Below are positions 17,695 to 26,028 of a stretch of DNA of 64,000 nucleotides, one piece after another. The stretch lies in NCBI GenBank assembly GCA_934402375.1, contig CAKRUB010000013.1:3254-67253 (forward strand). The letters are read 5' to 3'. Position numbers and translations under genes: made by a program. The notes under the pieces are model-generated. The model saw only the letters and a list, made by a program, of their open reading frames with translations. It did not search any database and had not been told where the DNA came from. Source of the stretch: an uncultured Acetatifactor sp. GTDB taxonomy: Bacteria > Bacillota > Clostridia > Lachnospirales > Lachnospiraceae. How positions within the stretch are numbered: position 1 is the stretch's first letter; the number at the start of each line of letters is the position of its first letter.

Positions 17695-20064
17695 ATGAAG
17701 CAAATACCTTACGAATACCGCAATCTTCCCATTCCCGGGGGCGGTTATGTGACAGGCTTTCTCTACTCGGAGAGAGAGAAGGATGTGCTGTATATCAGGA
17801 CAGACATCGGCGGCACCTACCGGTTTGACGCAAGGACACAGACATGGATCAGCCTCATTCCCCATGTGACGATGGAGGAGCTCAGCGAAACCTTTCCCAT
17901 CGCACTGGCAATCGATGAGGAGAAGCCCGGGAGTCTGTACATTGCCTGCGGCGTGAACGGCAGAGACACGGGGGTGCTGGCGATTTCCGGGGATTACGGA
18001 GAGAATTTCCGGTATGAGACAATCCCTGTGATGGTTCACGGTAATTTAAACGGCAGAGGAACGGGCGAGCGGCTGTGCGTCCGTGGAAATACGATCTGGT
18101 ACGCATCGCAGCAGGAAGGCTTGTGGAAGAGTGACGGCCTCGGACATAGCTGGGAAAAACTGACAGCAATGTCAGAACAATATCTGACCCTTGTGGCAGA
18201 GGTCGGGGGATGTCTGCTTGTCGGAACCGCCGGGGTGACGACCGGAGATGCTTCCATGCGCGGACACAGTCTTTACCTTTCCAGCGACGGCGGAGCGCAT
18301 TTTGAGGAGCTGGAGCAGCCGGAGAGCCATGTCATTGAGGGCTGTAAGCGGAACGGACTTGTTGCGCAGCGCTGGTGTGCGGATGAGAAGTATCTGTATG
18401 TGACCTTTGCGTCCACGGGAAGACGCTCCTATGTTATAGAGAACGGCTATAGCTGCGATTCCGGCGATACGATTGACGGACATATTGTGAGATATGCGTT
18501 GGCAGGGCGTGGCATCGGCAGGATGGAGGAGATTACCCCTGGCAGCGCATCGGCGGTGACGGGAATCGGTCAGGAGGGCATCGCACCGGGACAGGTTCTC
18601 GACTATGGCTTTTCGGGAATCAGCGTTTCGCGGCAGACGCCCGGAATGCTTGCGGCGACCACCATCGTAAAGGACAACGGAGACAGCGTCTTTGTATCCA
18701 TGGATTACGGCGACAGCTGGCGGCAGGTATTGTATGATCTGGCAGAGGGCGAGATTTCATTCCGCGCCCCTTATATGCGCCCGGAGTGCAACGGCGGACA
18801 TTCCCTGATCCACTGGCTGAGCGACATTAAGATCAATCCCTTCGATGACAATGAGGCATGGTTCAACTCCGGTACGGGTGTGTTCCGCACGCGGAATCTG
18901 AAGGATACAACGTGTAAATTCACGGACTGGTGCGACGGCATTGAGGAGACGGTGCATCTGAATGTCTACGGCATGCCGAAGGGAGATGTGCAGGTCATTG
19001 ATATTCTGGGAGACCTCGGAGGCTTTGCGTTTGAGAAGCTGGATGAGCCCTGCGGCAACTCCTTCGCGGATGCGGACGGAAACAGGTACATTACTTGTAT
19101 CAATGCGGACTTTTCGGATGAAGAGCCGCAGCGTTTAATTGTGACCCCGAGGGGGAACTGGACAGGGAAGACCTTCGGCGGACTGATCCTGTCCGAGGAT
19201 CAGGGAAGAACCTTCCGGCGTCTGCCGATGCCCTTCGGGCTGACGGACGACCTCGACGAGGCACTGCATTTCATTGAGCATCCGAATGTCAATTCTGGCT
19301 GGGTGGCGATGTCTCCTGATGGAAGGAATATTGTCTGGTCCGTCGCGGAGGGGATCGAACTGCCGGTGCGCAGAATGATCGTCAGTCAGGACGGCGGAGA
19401 GAGCTTCGTCTGTTGTGAGGTGTATGACGGGCAGGGGCAGCGCAAGCAGGAGGGCAAAGTGAAGGTCTTCTCCGACAGGGTTGACAGTAGCCTATTCTAC
19501 GGCTTTGGCGAGGCATCGGACTTCTATATCAGCCGGGACGGCGGAAGAACCTACAGGGAATACGAGCTGCCCGCAGACTTCCCGGAGATCAACTTCGGCC
19601 TGATCGACTGCGCGAACAAGACAGAGGTTCGCGGCGAAACGGGAAAGAGCGGTGTCTTCTATATGGCGGTCGGCGAGACCGGAATCTGGAAGCTGGAGTA
19701 TCATGCCGCAGAGGATCGCAGTGCGGAGAGCGACAGACCGGGCAGTGTGGAGGCGGGTAACGGAGTCCGCCTGACACGGCTCACGGAGCCGGGAATCACG
19801 GCGTACCGTATGGGGCTGGGGCTTGGCGCGCCGGGCGGAGATTACTACCGCGACGCAAAGGCAATTTATTTTAATGGAATTATTGATGGTGAGTACGGAT
19901 TTTACAGGACGCTGGACGAGGGTGCGAGCTATGAGCGTCTCAACACGGACAGGCAGATGTTCGGGGAGATCAACAGTATCGATGGCGATTGCAGGCACTT
20001 CGGCAGATTTTATCTGGCGACAGGGTCAAATGGATTAAAGTACGGGGAAATGCGAAACTCCTGA
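17695..20064 (+). CDS. Xyloglucan-active endoglucanase-like protein (GH74)
   Basis: 789 residues. The opening GGGYVTGFLYSEREKDVLYI followed by RTDIGGTYRF matches GH74 enzymes, where this Asp (here Asp37) is one of the catalytic pair; several later SxDGGxxF-type segments (YLSSDGGAHFEEL, SMDYGDSWRQV, SQDGGESFVC) mark two beta-propellers. GH74 enzymes cleave the glucan backbone of xyloglucan or its oligosaccharides. No signal peptide is present, so it probably acts on imported oligosaccharides. The neighbouring GH31 gene, a probable alpha-xylosidase, supports xyloglucan breakdown. A sialidase assignment from the BNR-like repeats is less likely. Confidence 0.8.
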   Translation: MKQIPYEYRNLPIPGGGYVTGFLYSEREKDVLYIRTDIGGTYRFDARTQTWISLIPHVTMEELSETFPIALAIDEEKPGSLYIACGVNGRDTGVLAISGDYGENFRYETIPVMVHGNLNGRGTGERLCVRGNTIWYASQQEGLWKSDGLGHSWEKLTAMSEQYLTLVAEVGGCLLVGTAGVTTGDASMRGHSLYLSSDGGAHFEELEQPESHVIEGCKRNGLVAQRWCADEKYLYVTFASTGRRSYVIENGYSCDSGDTIDGHIVRYALAGRGIGRMEEITPGSASAVTGIGQEGIAPGQVLDYGFSGISVSRQTPGMLAATTIVKDNGDSVFVSMDYGDSWRQVLYDLAEGEISFRAPYMRPECNGGHSLIHWLSDIKINPFDDNEAWFNSGTGVFRTRNLKDTTCKFTDWCDGIEETVHLNVYGMPKGDVQVIDILGDLGGFAFEKLDEPCGNSFADADGNRYITCINADFSDEEPQRLIVTPRGNWTGKTFGGLILSEDQGRTFRRLPMPFGLTDDLDEALHFIEHPNVNSGWVAMSPDGRNIVWSVAEGIELPVRRMIVSQDGGESFVCCEVYDGQGQRKQEGKVKVFSDRVDSSLFYGFGEASDFYISRDGGRTYREYELPADFPEINFGLIDCANKTEVRGETGKSGVFYMAVGETGIWKLEYHAAEDRSAESDRPGSVEAGNGVRLTRLTEPGITAYRMGLGLGAPGGDYYRDAKAIYFNGIIDGEYGFYRTLDEGASYERLNTDRQMFGEINSIDGDCRHFGRFYLATGSNGLKYGEMRNS

Positions 20065-20072
20065 TTCCTGTG

Positions 20073-20223
20073 AGTGACGCTGCCCAAAATGCACAGACCA
20101 CCGCAGGCACGCTTGCGCTACCTTCCGCACGCAACGGACGCATAAGATGGCAAAGTACGCCATCTAAGCGCCGGCGGCTCCAGAGTGCGCTGCTTGTGGT
20201 CAGGTGCATTTCGCACAGCTGTA
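20073..20223 (-). repeat. 150-bp hairpin repeat, copy 2
   Basis: Same family as copy 1, inverted, lying between the GH74 and GH31 genes. Inner stem AGATGGC (20145-20151), loop aaagtac, GCCATCT (20159-20165). Copy 2 is flanked by an additional inverted repeat, gcgaaactcc at 20052-20061 and ggagtttcgc at 20236-20245, so the hairpin reaches into the last codons of the GH74 gene. Confidence 0.9.
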
Positions 20224-20277
20224 TCCCGAAGCTTGGGAGTTTCGCAAATACTCAGTAGACCGATAAAGGAGGAGACC

Positions 20278-22347
20278 ATGCATATTTATCAGGAAGGGAA
20301 CAGAATTATTATTGCGGAGGGGAAGAGCCAGGTATGGGTCGAGCCGTGGGGAGCGAATTCCGTCCGCGTCAGAATGACGGCGCAGCCGCAGATGGACGCG
20401 AATGACTGGGCGCTGACAGAGGAGATGGAGAAGCTTACGCCCGAGATCACCTTCGAGACGATTGATGTGACAGACCCCTGGTATCAGGGCGACGAATGGG
20501 CAAAGTATCATCAGACCGCGACACAGGCAAAGCTGGTGAACGGAAAGCTTACCGTGAAAATATCCCACGAGGGCTGGCTGTCCTTCTATAACCAGAAGGG
20601 CGAGCTGCTCACCGAGGAGTACTGGAGAAACCGCAACCGTATCAACCGCTACTGCGTGCCGCTGCGCGTGGACGCGAGGGAGCTGAAGCCGATGCCGGGC
20701 TGTTCCGACTATGAGCTGACCGCCCGCTTTGAAGCCTTCGATGACGAGATGATCTTCGGTATGGGACAGTATCAGGAAAAGCATATGAACAAAAAGGGTG
20801 CGACACTGGAGCTGGCGCACAGGAACAGTCAGGCGAGCGTTCCCTTCTATGTCTCGAGCAGGGGCTACGGCTTCTTCTGGAACAACCCTGCCATCGGCAC
20901 GGCAACCTTTGGCATGAACAAGACGGAATGGCACGCAAAGAGCACGAAAAAGCTGGATTACTTCATTACCGCAGGCGATACTCCGGCAGAGATCGAGGCA
21001 CAGTATTCGCTTGCGACGGGACGCACCCCGATGATGCCGGAGTACGGTCTGGGCTACTGGCAGTGTAAGCTCCGTTACCGCACGCAGGACGAGCTGCTTG
21101 CCGTTGCGCGGGAGCACAAGAGAAGAGGTCTGCCCATGGATGCCATCGTCATTGACTTCTTCCACTGGACGATGCAGGGCGACTTTAAGTTTGAGCCGTT
21201 GGACTGGCCTGACCCGGAGGCTATGGTGAAGGAACTGAAGGAGCTTGGAATCGAGACGGTTGTCTCCGTCTGGCCGACCATCGACGAGCGCAGCGAGAAC
21301 TACGGAAAGATGGCGGATATGGGTTATCTTGTCAACGCCGACAGGGGCAACCAGAACCATATGACATGGATGGGCAATACCGTCTTTTACGACGCAACAC
21401 ATCCCGGCGCACAGAAATTCGTCTGGGATCGCTGCAAGGAGAATTATTATAAAATGGGTATCCGCTGCTTCTGGCTGGACGAGGCGGAGCCGGAGTACGG
21501 ACCGTATGACTTCGACAATTACCGCTATTATGCAGGTTCGGCATTACAGTGCAGCAACGTTTATCCTGTCGGCTACGCGAAGGGCTTCTACGATGGACTG
21601 AAGGCGGAGGGCGAGACGGAAATATTAAGCCTTGTACGCTGCGCGTGGGCGGGAAGCCAGAAGTACGGTGTGCTGACATGGTCGGGCGACATCTATTCCT
21701 CGTTCCGCTCCATGCGGGAACAGCTTCAGGCGGGACTCTCCATGAGTATGGCGGGCATCCCGTGGTGGACCTCCGACATCGGCGGCTTCTTAGGCGGAAA
21801 TATCGCAGACCCGGCGTTCAAGGAGCTTCTGGTGCGCTGGTTTGCATGGGGAGCCTTCTGTCCGGTATTCCGTATGCACGGAGAGCGCTCACCCTGGTAT
21901 GAGAGAGAGCAGGAGTTCCGGAACGGCGTGCGCCAGCTTACCAGCGGACAGGACAACGAGGTCTGGAGCTTCGGCGAGGACAACTATGAGATCCTGAAAA
22001 AGTATCTCTTTATCCGCGAGAGACTGCGTCCCTACATCAGGGAGTGCATGAAGGCGGCGAGCGAGACGGGAGCGCCGGTGATGCGGCCGCTCTTCTATGA
22101 TTTCCCGGAGGATAAGAAGAGCTGGGGCGTGGAGGATTCCTATATGTTCGGATCGGATCTGCTCATCTCGCCGGTCATGGAGGCGGGAGTGACGCAGAGA
22201 GAGGTCTATCTGCCCGAAGGGACGGACTGGAAGGACGCCTACACCGGAGAGGTTTACAAGGGCGGTCAGACAGTCACGGTTCCGGCGCCGATCGATATTA
22301 TTCCGGTCATGATCAGAGCCGGCAAAGATTATCCTGTCTATGAATAA
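20278..22347 (+). CDS. GH31 alpha-glycosidase, probable alpha-xylosidase
   Basis: 689 residues with the GH31 layout: N-terminal beta-sandwich domain, then a TIM barrel. The nucleophile Asp401 lies in GIRCFWLDEAEPEYG and the likely acid/base Asp471 in LTWSGDIYSSF; IPWWTSDIGGFLGG and MHGERSPW follow as conserved subsite loops. No signal peptide. Next to a GH74 enzyme it most likely removes alpha-xylose from xyloglucan oligosaccharides, though alpha-glucosidase activity cannot be excluded. ATG at 20278 follows a perfect AAAGGAGGAG. The stop codon lies exactly where a HAD gene remnant on the opposite strand is cut off. Confidence 0.8.
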   Translation: MHIYQEGNRIIIAEGKSQVWVEPWGANSVRVRMTAQPQMDANDWALTEEMEKLTPEITFETIDVTDPWYQGDEWAKYHQTATQAKLVNGKLTVKISHEGWLSFYNQKGELLTEEYWRNRNRINRYCVPLRVDARELKPMPGCSDYELTARFEAFDDEMIFGMGQYQEKHMNKKGATLELAHRNSQASVPFYVSSRGYGFFWNNPAIGTATFGMNKTEWHAKSTKKLDYFITAGDTPAEIEAQYSLATGRTPMMPEYGLGYWQCKLRYRTQDELLAVAREHKRRGLPMDAIVIDFFHWTMQGDFKFEPLDWPDPEAMVKELKELGIETVVSVWPTIDERSENYGKMADMGYLVNADRGNQNHMTWMGNTVFYDATHPGAQKFVWDRCKENYYKMGIRCFWLDEAEPEYGPYDFDNYRYYAGSALQCSNVYPVGYAKGFYDGLKAEGETEILSLVRCAWAGSQKYGVLTWSGDIYSSFRSMREQLQAGLSMSMAGIPWWTSDIGGFLGGNIADPAFKELLVRWFAWGAFCPVFRMHGERSPWYEREQEFRNGVRQLTSGQDNEVWSFGEDNYEILKKYLFIRERLRPYIRECMKAASETGAPVMRPLFYDFPEDKKSWGVEDSYMFGSDLLISPVMEAGVTQREVYLPEGTDWKDAYTGEVYKGGQTVTVPAPIDIIPVMIRAGKDYPVYE

Positions 22348-22458
22348 GCCCTGCAGGGTCATATACTGCGCCATATATTTCCAGAGGGAGGGCTTGTGTT
22401 CGTTGGTGCGGATGTCCACAAGTGTCCCGTAGAGGTCAAAAATATAGTTCTGGTACAT
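22345..22458 (-). pseudogene. Truncated HAD-family hydrolase gene (first 38 codons only)
   Basis: Reading the minus strand from the ATG at 22458 gives YQNYIFDLYGTLVDIRTNE and the start of a cap region. This is the canonical HAD motif I (DxYGT) of phosphatases of the YjjG/beta-phosphoglucomutase type. An intact RBS (GGAGGAAT) precedes it. The similarity stops at the GH31 stop codon, after which the frame only reads antisense to GH31. The gene was apparently truncated by rearrangement; a very short expressed peptide cannot be excluded. Confidence 0.7.
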
Positions 22459-22484
22459 AGATTCCTCCGTATTTGCGTCCATCG

Positions 22485-22634
22485 AGTGACGTTGCGCAAA
22501 ATGCACAGACCACCGCAGGCACGCTTTCGCTACCCTCCGCTCGCAGCGGACGCATAAGTCTCCACAGTACGGAGACTAAGCGCCGGCGGCTCCAGAGTGC
22601 GCTGCTTGTGGTCAGGTGCATTCTGCGCAACTGT
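22485..22634 (-). repeat. 150-bp hairpin repeat, copy 3
   Basis: Same family, between the HAD remnant and the 3' end of the LacI-family gene. Inner stem AGTCTCC (22557-22563), loop acagtac, GGAGACT (22571-22577). Together with the HAD remnant it accounts for the whole gap 22348-22648. Confidence 0.9.
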
Positions 22635-22648
22635 TGCTTAAATAATGA

Positions 22649-23647
22649 TTAAAACGTTCGTCTGGCGGGACCCGCGGAGCCCCGGATGATGAGGGGGGCG
22701 CGGAGTATGACAGAGCTGATGGGAAGGTCTGCCAGCAGGCAGGACATGGCATAATAGCCGGTCTTGCCGAGCGCGAGCCGATCCTGCCGGATTGTGGTCA
22801 GCGGCGGGTCGGTGAAAGGCGAAATCGGCAGATCGTCAAAGCCGATGATGCTTAAGTCCTCGGGGATGCGGATGCCCTTGTCGGCGCATTCCGTAATTGC
22901 GGAGACGGCGCGGACATCATGGGAACAGAGAATCGCCGTGACGCCGAGATCGTACATTCGCCGCACATGATCCCGTGTGGAGTCTGCAATGTAATAGCCC
23001 TGACCGGTATATTGCTCGTTGATTTCGAGATTGTATTTGGAGAGGGCGTTCAGGTAGGCATTGTATCTTGCCTTGATGATATAGGATTCGAGCGGTCCGG
23101 AGAGCAGACCAATCTTGCGGTGTCCCAGCCCTACCAGATATTTGACTGCCTGTTCAAAGCCCTCCTGACTGTCACAGCCGACGGAAGCGATCTTCGGGTT
23201 GCCGCTGATGCAGTTGTCGTAGAGCACGGTCGGTATCTTACAGGACTTAAAGTCCGACATCCACGGGTCGATCAGGGAAAAACCGAGGACAAACGAGCCG
23301 ACATAGCCGTTTTGCAGCATGTAGACACTGTAGGGAATTCCGCGCTGGAAGTCCTTGTCCACCGGTACAATATCGACCGTCCAGCCCTCCGGCTCCGCCA
23401 TCTGCCGGAAGCCGAGAATGATGTCGTAGCCGAACTGGCTGGGGGTATTATAATCCATGTTTTCTATAATAATACAGAGCTTCTTTTCCCGGCTCAACAT
23501 ACGCTTATTGTTATAGCCAAGCTCCACCGCTGTTTCCAAAATTTTCTTGCGCATTTCGTCGCTGATGTCGGTAGCGTTGTTCAAGCCCTTGGACACTGTA
23601 CTCTTTGAGATGCCGAGCTTTGCGGCAATATCGTTTATTGTTGCCAT
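22649..23647 (-). CDS. LacI-family transcriptional regulator
   Basis: A full-length 332-residue regulator. The DNA-binding domain TINDIAAKLGISKSTVSKGL is at the N-terminus, followed by the hinge and a periplasmic-binding-like sugar domain (HRKIGLLSGPLES, then IIGFDDLPISPFTDPPLTTI near the C-terminus, as expected). It is divergent from the debranching-enzyme gene with two operator-like palindromes between them, so it probably regulates that gene and itself. The GH74/GH31 genes are also potential targets. An AAAGGAG precedes the ATG at somewhat long spacing. Confidence 0.9.
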   Translation of the reverse strand: MATINDIAAKLGISKSTVSKGLNNATDISDEMRKKILETAVELGYNNKRMLSREKKLCIIIENMDYNTPSQFGYDIILGFRQMAEPEGWTVDIVPVDKDFQRGIPYSVYMLQNGYVGSFVLGFSLIDPWMSDFKSCKIPTVLYDNCISGNPKIASVGCDSQEGFEQAVKYLVGLGHRKIGLLSGPLESYIIKARYNAYLNALSKYNLEINEQYTGQGYYIADSTRDHVRRMYDLGVTAILCSHDVRAVSAITECADKGIRIPEDLSIIGFDDLPISPFTDPPLTTIRQDRLALGKTGYYAMSCLLADLPISSVILRAPLIIRGSAGPARRTF

Positions 23648-23680
23648 AAGATTGCGAAACTCCTTTCTGACTTTTAGAGT

Positions 23681-23709
23681 ATTATATCAATAAAAAAGCC
23701 GAAAAACAA
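23681..23709 (-). promoter_or_regulatory. Promoter of the second LacI-family gene
   Basis: Minus strand TTGTTT (23709-23704), 17-base spacer, TATAAT (23686-23681); start expected about 30 bases before the ATG. Confidence 0.65.
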
Positions 23710-23730
23710 GAAAAACGACGGTGAAAAGTA

Positions 23731-23760
23731 CGAAAACGATTTCCGTGTGGTTTCGAAACC
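23731..23760. promoter_or_regulatory. Operator-like palindromes in the divergent regulator/debranching-enzyme gap
   Basis: A perfect 12-bp palindrome GGTTTCGAAACC (23749-23760) and an imperfect CGAAAACGATTTCCG (23731-23745) have the central CG and A/T-flank pattern of LacI-family operators. They lie between the two divergent promoters. Confidence 0.5.
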
Positions 23761-23772
23761 GGATTTGCCGCG

Positions 23773-23801
23773 TTGACTGCCCTTTGAATCTGTGCTACCA
23801 T
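23773..23801 (+). promoter_or_regulatory. Promoter of the debranching-enzyme gene
   Basis: TTGACT (23773-23778), 17-base spacer, and TACCAT (23796-23801) preceded by TG at the extended -10 position (23793-23794). Confidence 0.6.
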
Positions 23802-23858
23802 CATCCCAGAAAGCCTTGAAACAGGCTAAAAAATGGGAAATGGACAGAGGGAACGGTT

Positions 23859-25931
23859 ATGAAATTTATTTATGGAAGACAGGATTTTAAGACCTTTGAG
23901 CGGGGAGAGGAAAACTGCTATCTGATGACAAACGGATTGGGTGGATTTTCGTCGATGACGATCGCGGGCTCGTGCAGTAGAAACGACCATGCGCTGCTGA
24001 TGAGCTGTTCGGCGGCAGAAGCGCCGAACCACCGCTATAATATGATCCACAGGCTCAAGGAGAGCCTGAAGCTCGGCGATCGTGAAATTTGCCTTTCCAC
24101 ACAGGATTTTACGGATCATGCGGAGAGGGAGGAGGGCTATCGGTATCTGTCTTCCTTCGCATTCGAGGATTATCCGGTCTGGCGTTATGAGGTCAGGGGC
24201 GTGGAGATTACCAGACAGATTGTCATGGCGCAGGGCGAGAACACAGTGGGTGTCAGCTACACGGTGGAAAACAGAGCCGGTACAGACGTCACACTATGTA
24301 TAAGTCCGCAGCTGGAGTTCGTCCCGAAGGGGGAACTGCTGTCCGAAGAGCAGGAGTTCAGGTTCGCGCTCGGGGCGGGAGAGGCAGAGACTGTTGGAAG
24401 TGGGAAATATACCGGTGCAACTGTGCGCTCCAACGGGAGAGAGCTGTATTTCGTGACGAACGGCAGGGTGGTTGAGCATGAGCTTACATTCACGACAAAT
24501 TTGTTTTACGCTTATGACGCCTGTGACGACAGAAGAGAGATGGGCTGCACGGCGGAAAACCACTGCGTCATTTTTGAGATACCGCAGGCGGAGCGCCTGA
24601 TCGGAGAAATCCTTTACAGCACGGAGTCTGCCGCAATGCAAAGGGTGCATGCGCAGAAGGATGGAAGCGCATCGGACTGCGGCGTGACCGCACGGATGGC
24701 GGAGAGCTTGAAGCAATACAGGAACGGTCTTAAGAAGCAGGCGGGGCTTACGGATGAGACGGCACAGGTGCTTGTGTGCGCTGCCAATCAATTCATTTCC
24801 TACCGGACTTCGACGGACAAGCAGACCATTCTGGCGGGCTTCCCGTTCTTCGAGGACTGGGGGAGAGATACCATGATCTCGCTCGTCGGCTGCTGTATTT
24901 CGACGGGGCAGTATGAGGTGGCGGAGAGCATATTGAGAACCTTTATGCTGTATTGCAGAAAGGGACTGATGCCCAACCTGTTCCCGGAGGGCAGAAATGA
25001 ACCGTGGTACAACACGGTGGATGCTGCACTGCTATTCATTGTCACGGTATATGAATATTTCTGCCGGACGAAGGATAAGTCCTTTGTCATCAGCGCGTGG
25101 ACGACGATGCAGGAGATCGTGGAGTATTATGCAAAGGGAACGGATTTCCATATCGGCATGGATGAGGATGGGCTGATTCACGCGGGCGGCGGTTATGAAC
25201 AGGTGACGTGGATGGATGTCCGCATCAACGACATTCTTCCGACGCCCAGACACGGCAAGCCGGTCGAGATCAATGCGTATTGGTATAATGTTCTTCGCAT
25301 CATGGATTTCTTTGCGGGAAAATTCAGGGGTGAGCTTTCGGAGGCACCCACAGGCAGGAATTATGCGGACATGGCTGGACTTGCCGGAAGGAGCTTCCGC
25401 GAAAAGTTCTGGAACGCGGATGCAGGCTGCCTGAAGGATGTCCTGACAGACGAAGAAGGAGAAAGCGCAAAAGCGGAGACACAGATCCGCTGCAACCAGA
25501 TATGGGCGGTTTCCCTGCCCTTTTCACTGCTGGAGCGGCAGCAGGAGCGTCAGGTCGTGGAGATGGTTTATCGAAAGCTCTATACACCGCTGGGGCTGCG
25601 GACACTTGACCCGGCAGACCCGGAGTTCAAGCCTTTTTACGGCGGAAAGCTCATGAACCGCGATCTTGCCTACCATCAGGGCACAACATGGGTATTCCCG
25701 TTGGGCGGCTATTATCTCGCCTATCTGAAGGTCAACGATTATTCGGAGAGCGCGAAGGCGCATGTCAGGGCGCAGCTGGAAAGCATCACTGCGGCACTCC
25801 GCGAGGGCTGTATCGGACAGCTGCCAGAAATCTATGACGGGGAACGCCCGGTCTCCTCAAAGGGCTGCTTTGCGCAGGCGTGGAGTGTCGGGGAAATGCT
25901 CAGGGTGTACGAAGCGCTTGAGAGAAGGTAG
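23859..25931 (+). CDS. Amylo-alpha-1,6-glucosidase / glycogen debranching enzyme (GH133-type)
   Basis: 690 residues with the two-domain layout of bacterial glycogen-debranching enzymes. The N-terminal beta-domain opens with the family signature NCYLMTNGLGGFSSMTIAGS. The (alpha/alpha)6 barrel has FPFFEDWGRDTMISL, EPWYNTVDAALLFI with the conserved acidic residue, and AYHQGTTWVFPLGGY. It hydrolyses alpha-1,6 branches in glycogen or limit dextrins. No signal peptide. It has its own promoter with operator-like sequences and is divergent from a LacI-family gene. No glycogen phosphorylase or synthase gene is nearby. Confidence 0.88.
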   Translation: MKFIYGRQDFKTFERGEENCYLMTNGLGGFSSMTIAGSCSRNDHALLMSCSAAEAPNHRYNMIHRLKESLKLGDREICLSTQDFTDHAEREEGYRYLSSFAFEDYPVWRYEVRGVEITRQIVMAQGENTVGVSYTVENRAGTDVTLCISPQLEFVPKGELLSEEQEFRFALGAGEAETVGSGKYTGATVRSNGRELYFVTNGRVVEHELTFTTNLFYAYDACDDRREMGCTAENHCVIFEIPQAERLIGEILYSTESAAMQRVHAQKDGSASDCGVTARMAESLKQYRNGLKKQAGLTDETAQVLVCAANQFISYRTSTDKQTILAGFPFFEDWGRDTMISLVGCCISTGQYEVAESILRTFMLYCRKGLMPNLFPEGRNEPWYNTVDAALLFIVTVYEYFCRTKDKSFVISAWTTMQEIVEYYAKGTDFHIGMDEDGLIHAGGGYEQVTWMDVRINDILPTPRHGKPVEINAYWYNVLRIMDFFAGKFRGELSEAPTGRNYADMAGLAGRSFREKFWNADAGCLKDVLTDEEGESAKAETQIRCNQIWAVSLPFSLLERQQERQVVEMVYRKLYTPLGLRTLDPADPEFKPFYGGKLMNRDLAYHQGTTWVFPLGGYYLAYLKVNDYSESAKAHVRAQLESITAALREGCIGQLPEIYDGERPVSSKGCFAQAWSVGEMLRVYEALERR

Positions 25932-25958
25932 CTGTGGTTGCCGCCATGCTAATAGTTA

Positions 25959-25987
25959 TTGAAATAATAATTGAATTTTAGTATAAT
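25959..25987 (+). promoter_or_regulatory. Promoter of the AlbA-type regulator gene
   Basis: TTGAAA (25959-25964), 17-base spacer, TATAAT (25982-25987). The sequence becomes markedly AT-richer from here. Confidence 0.7.
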
Positions 25988-26028
25988 GTATATAACTATT
26001 GGTGGTTATCAGAAAGGCGAGTGCAATA

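Noticed and set aside
17695..20064. Sialidase assignment from BNR-like repeats
   Set aside because: The N-terminal RTDIGGTYRF block and GH31 neighbour fit GH74 better, and no sialic-acid genes are nearby.
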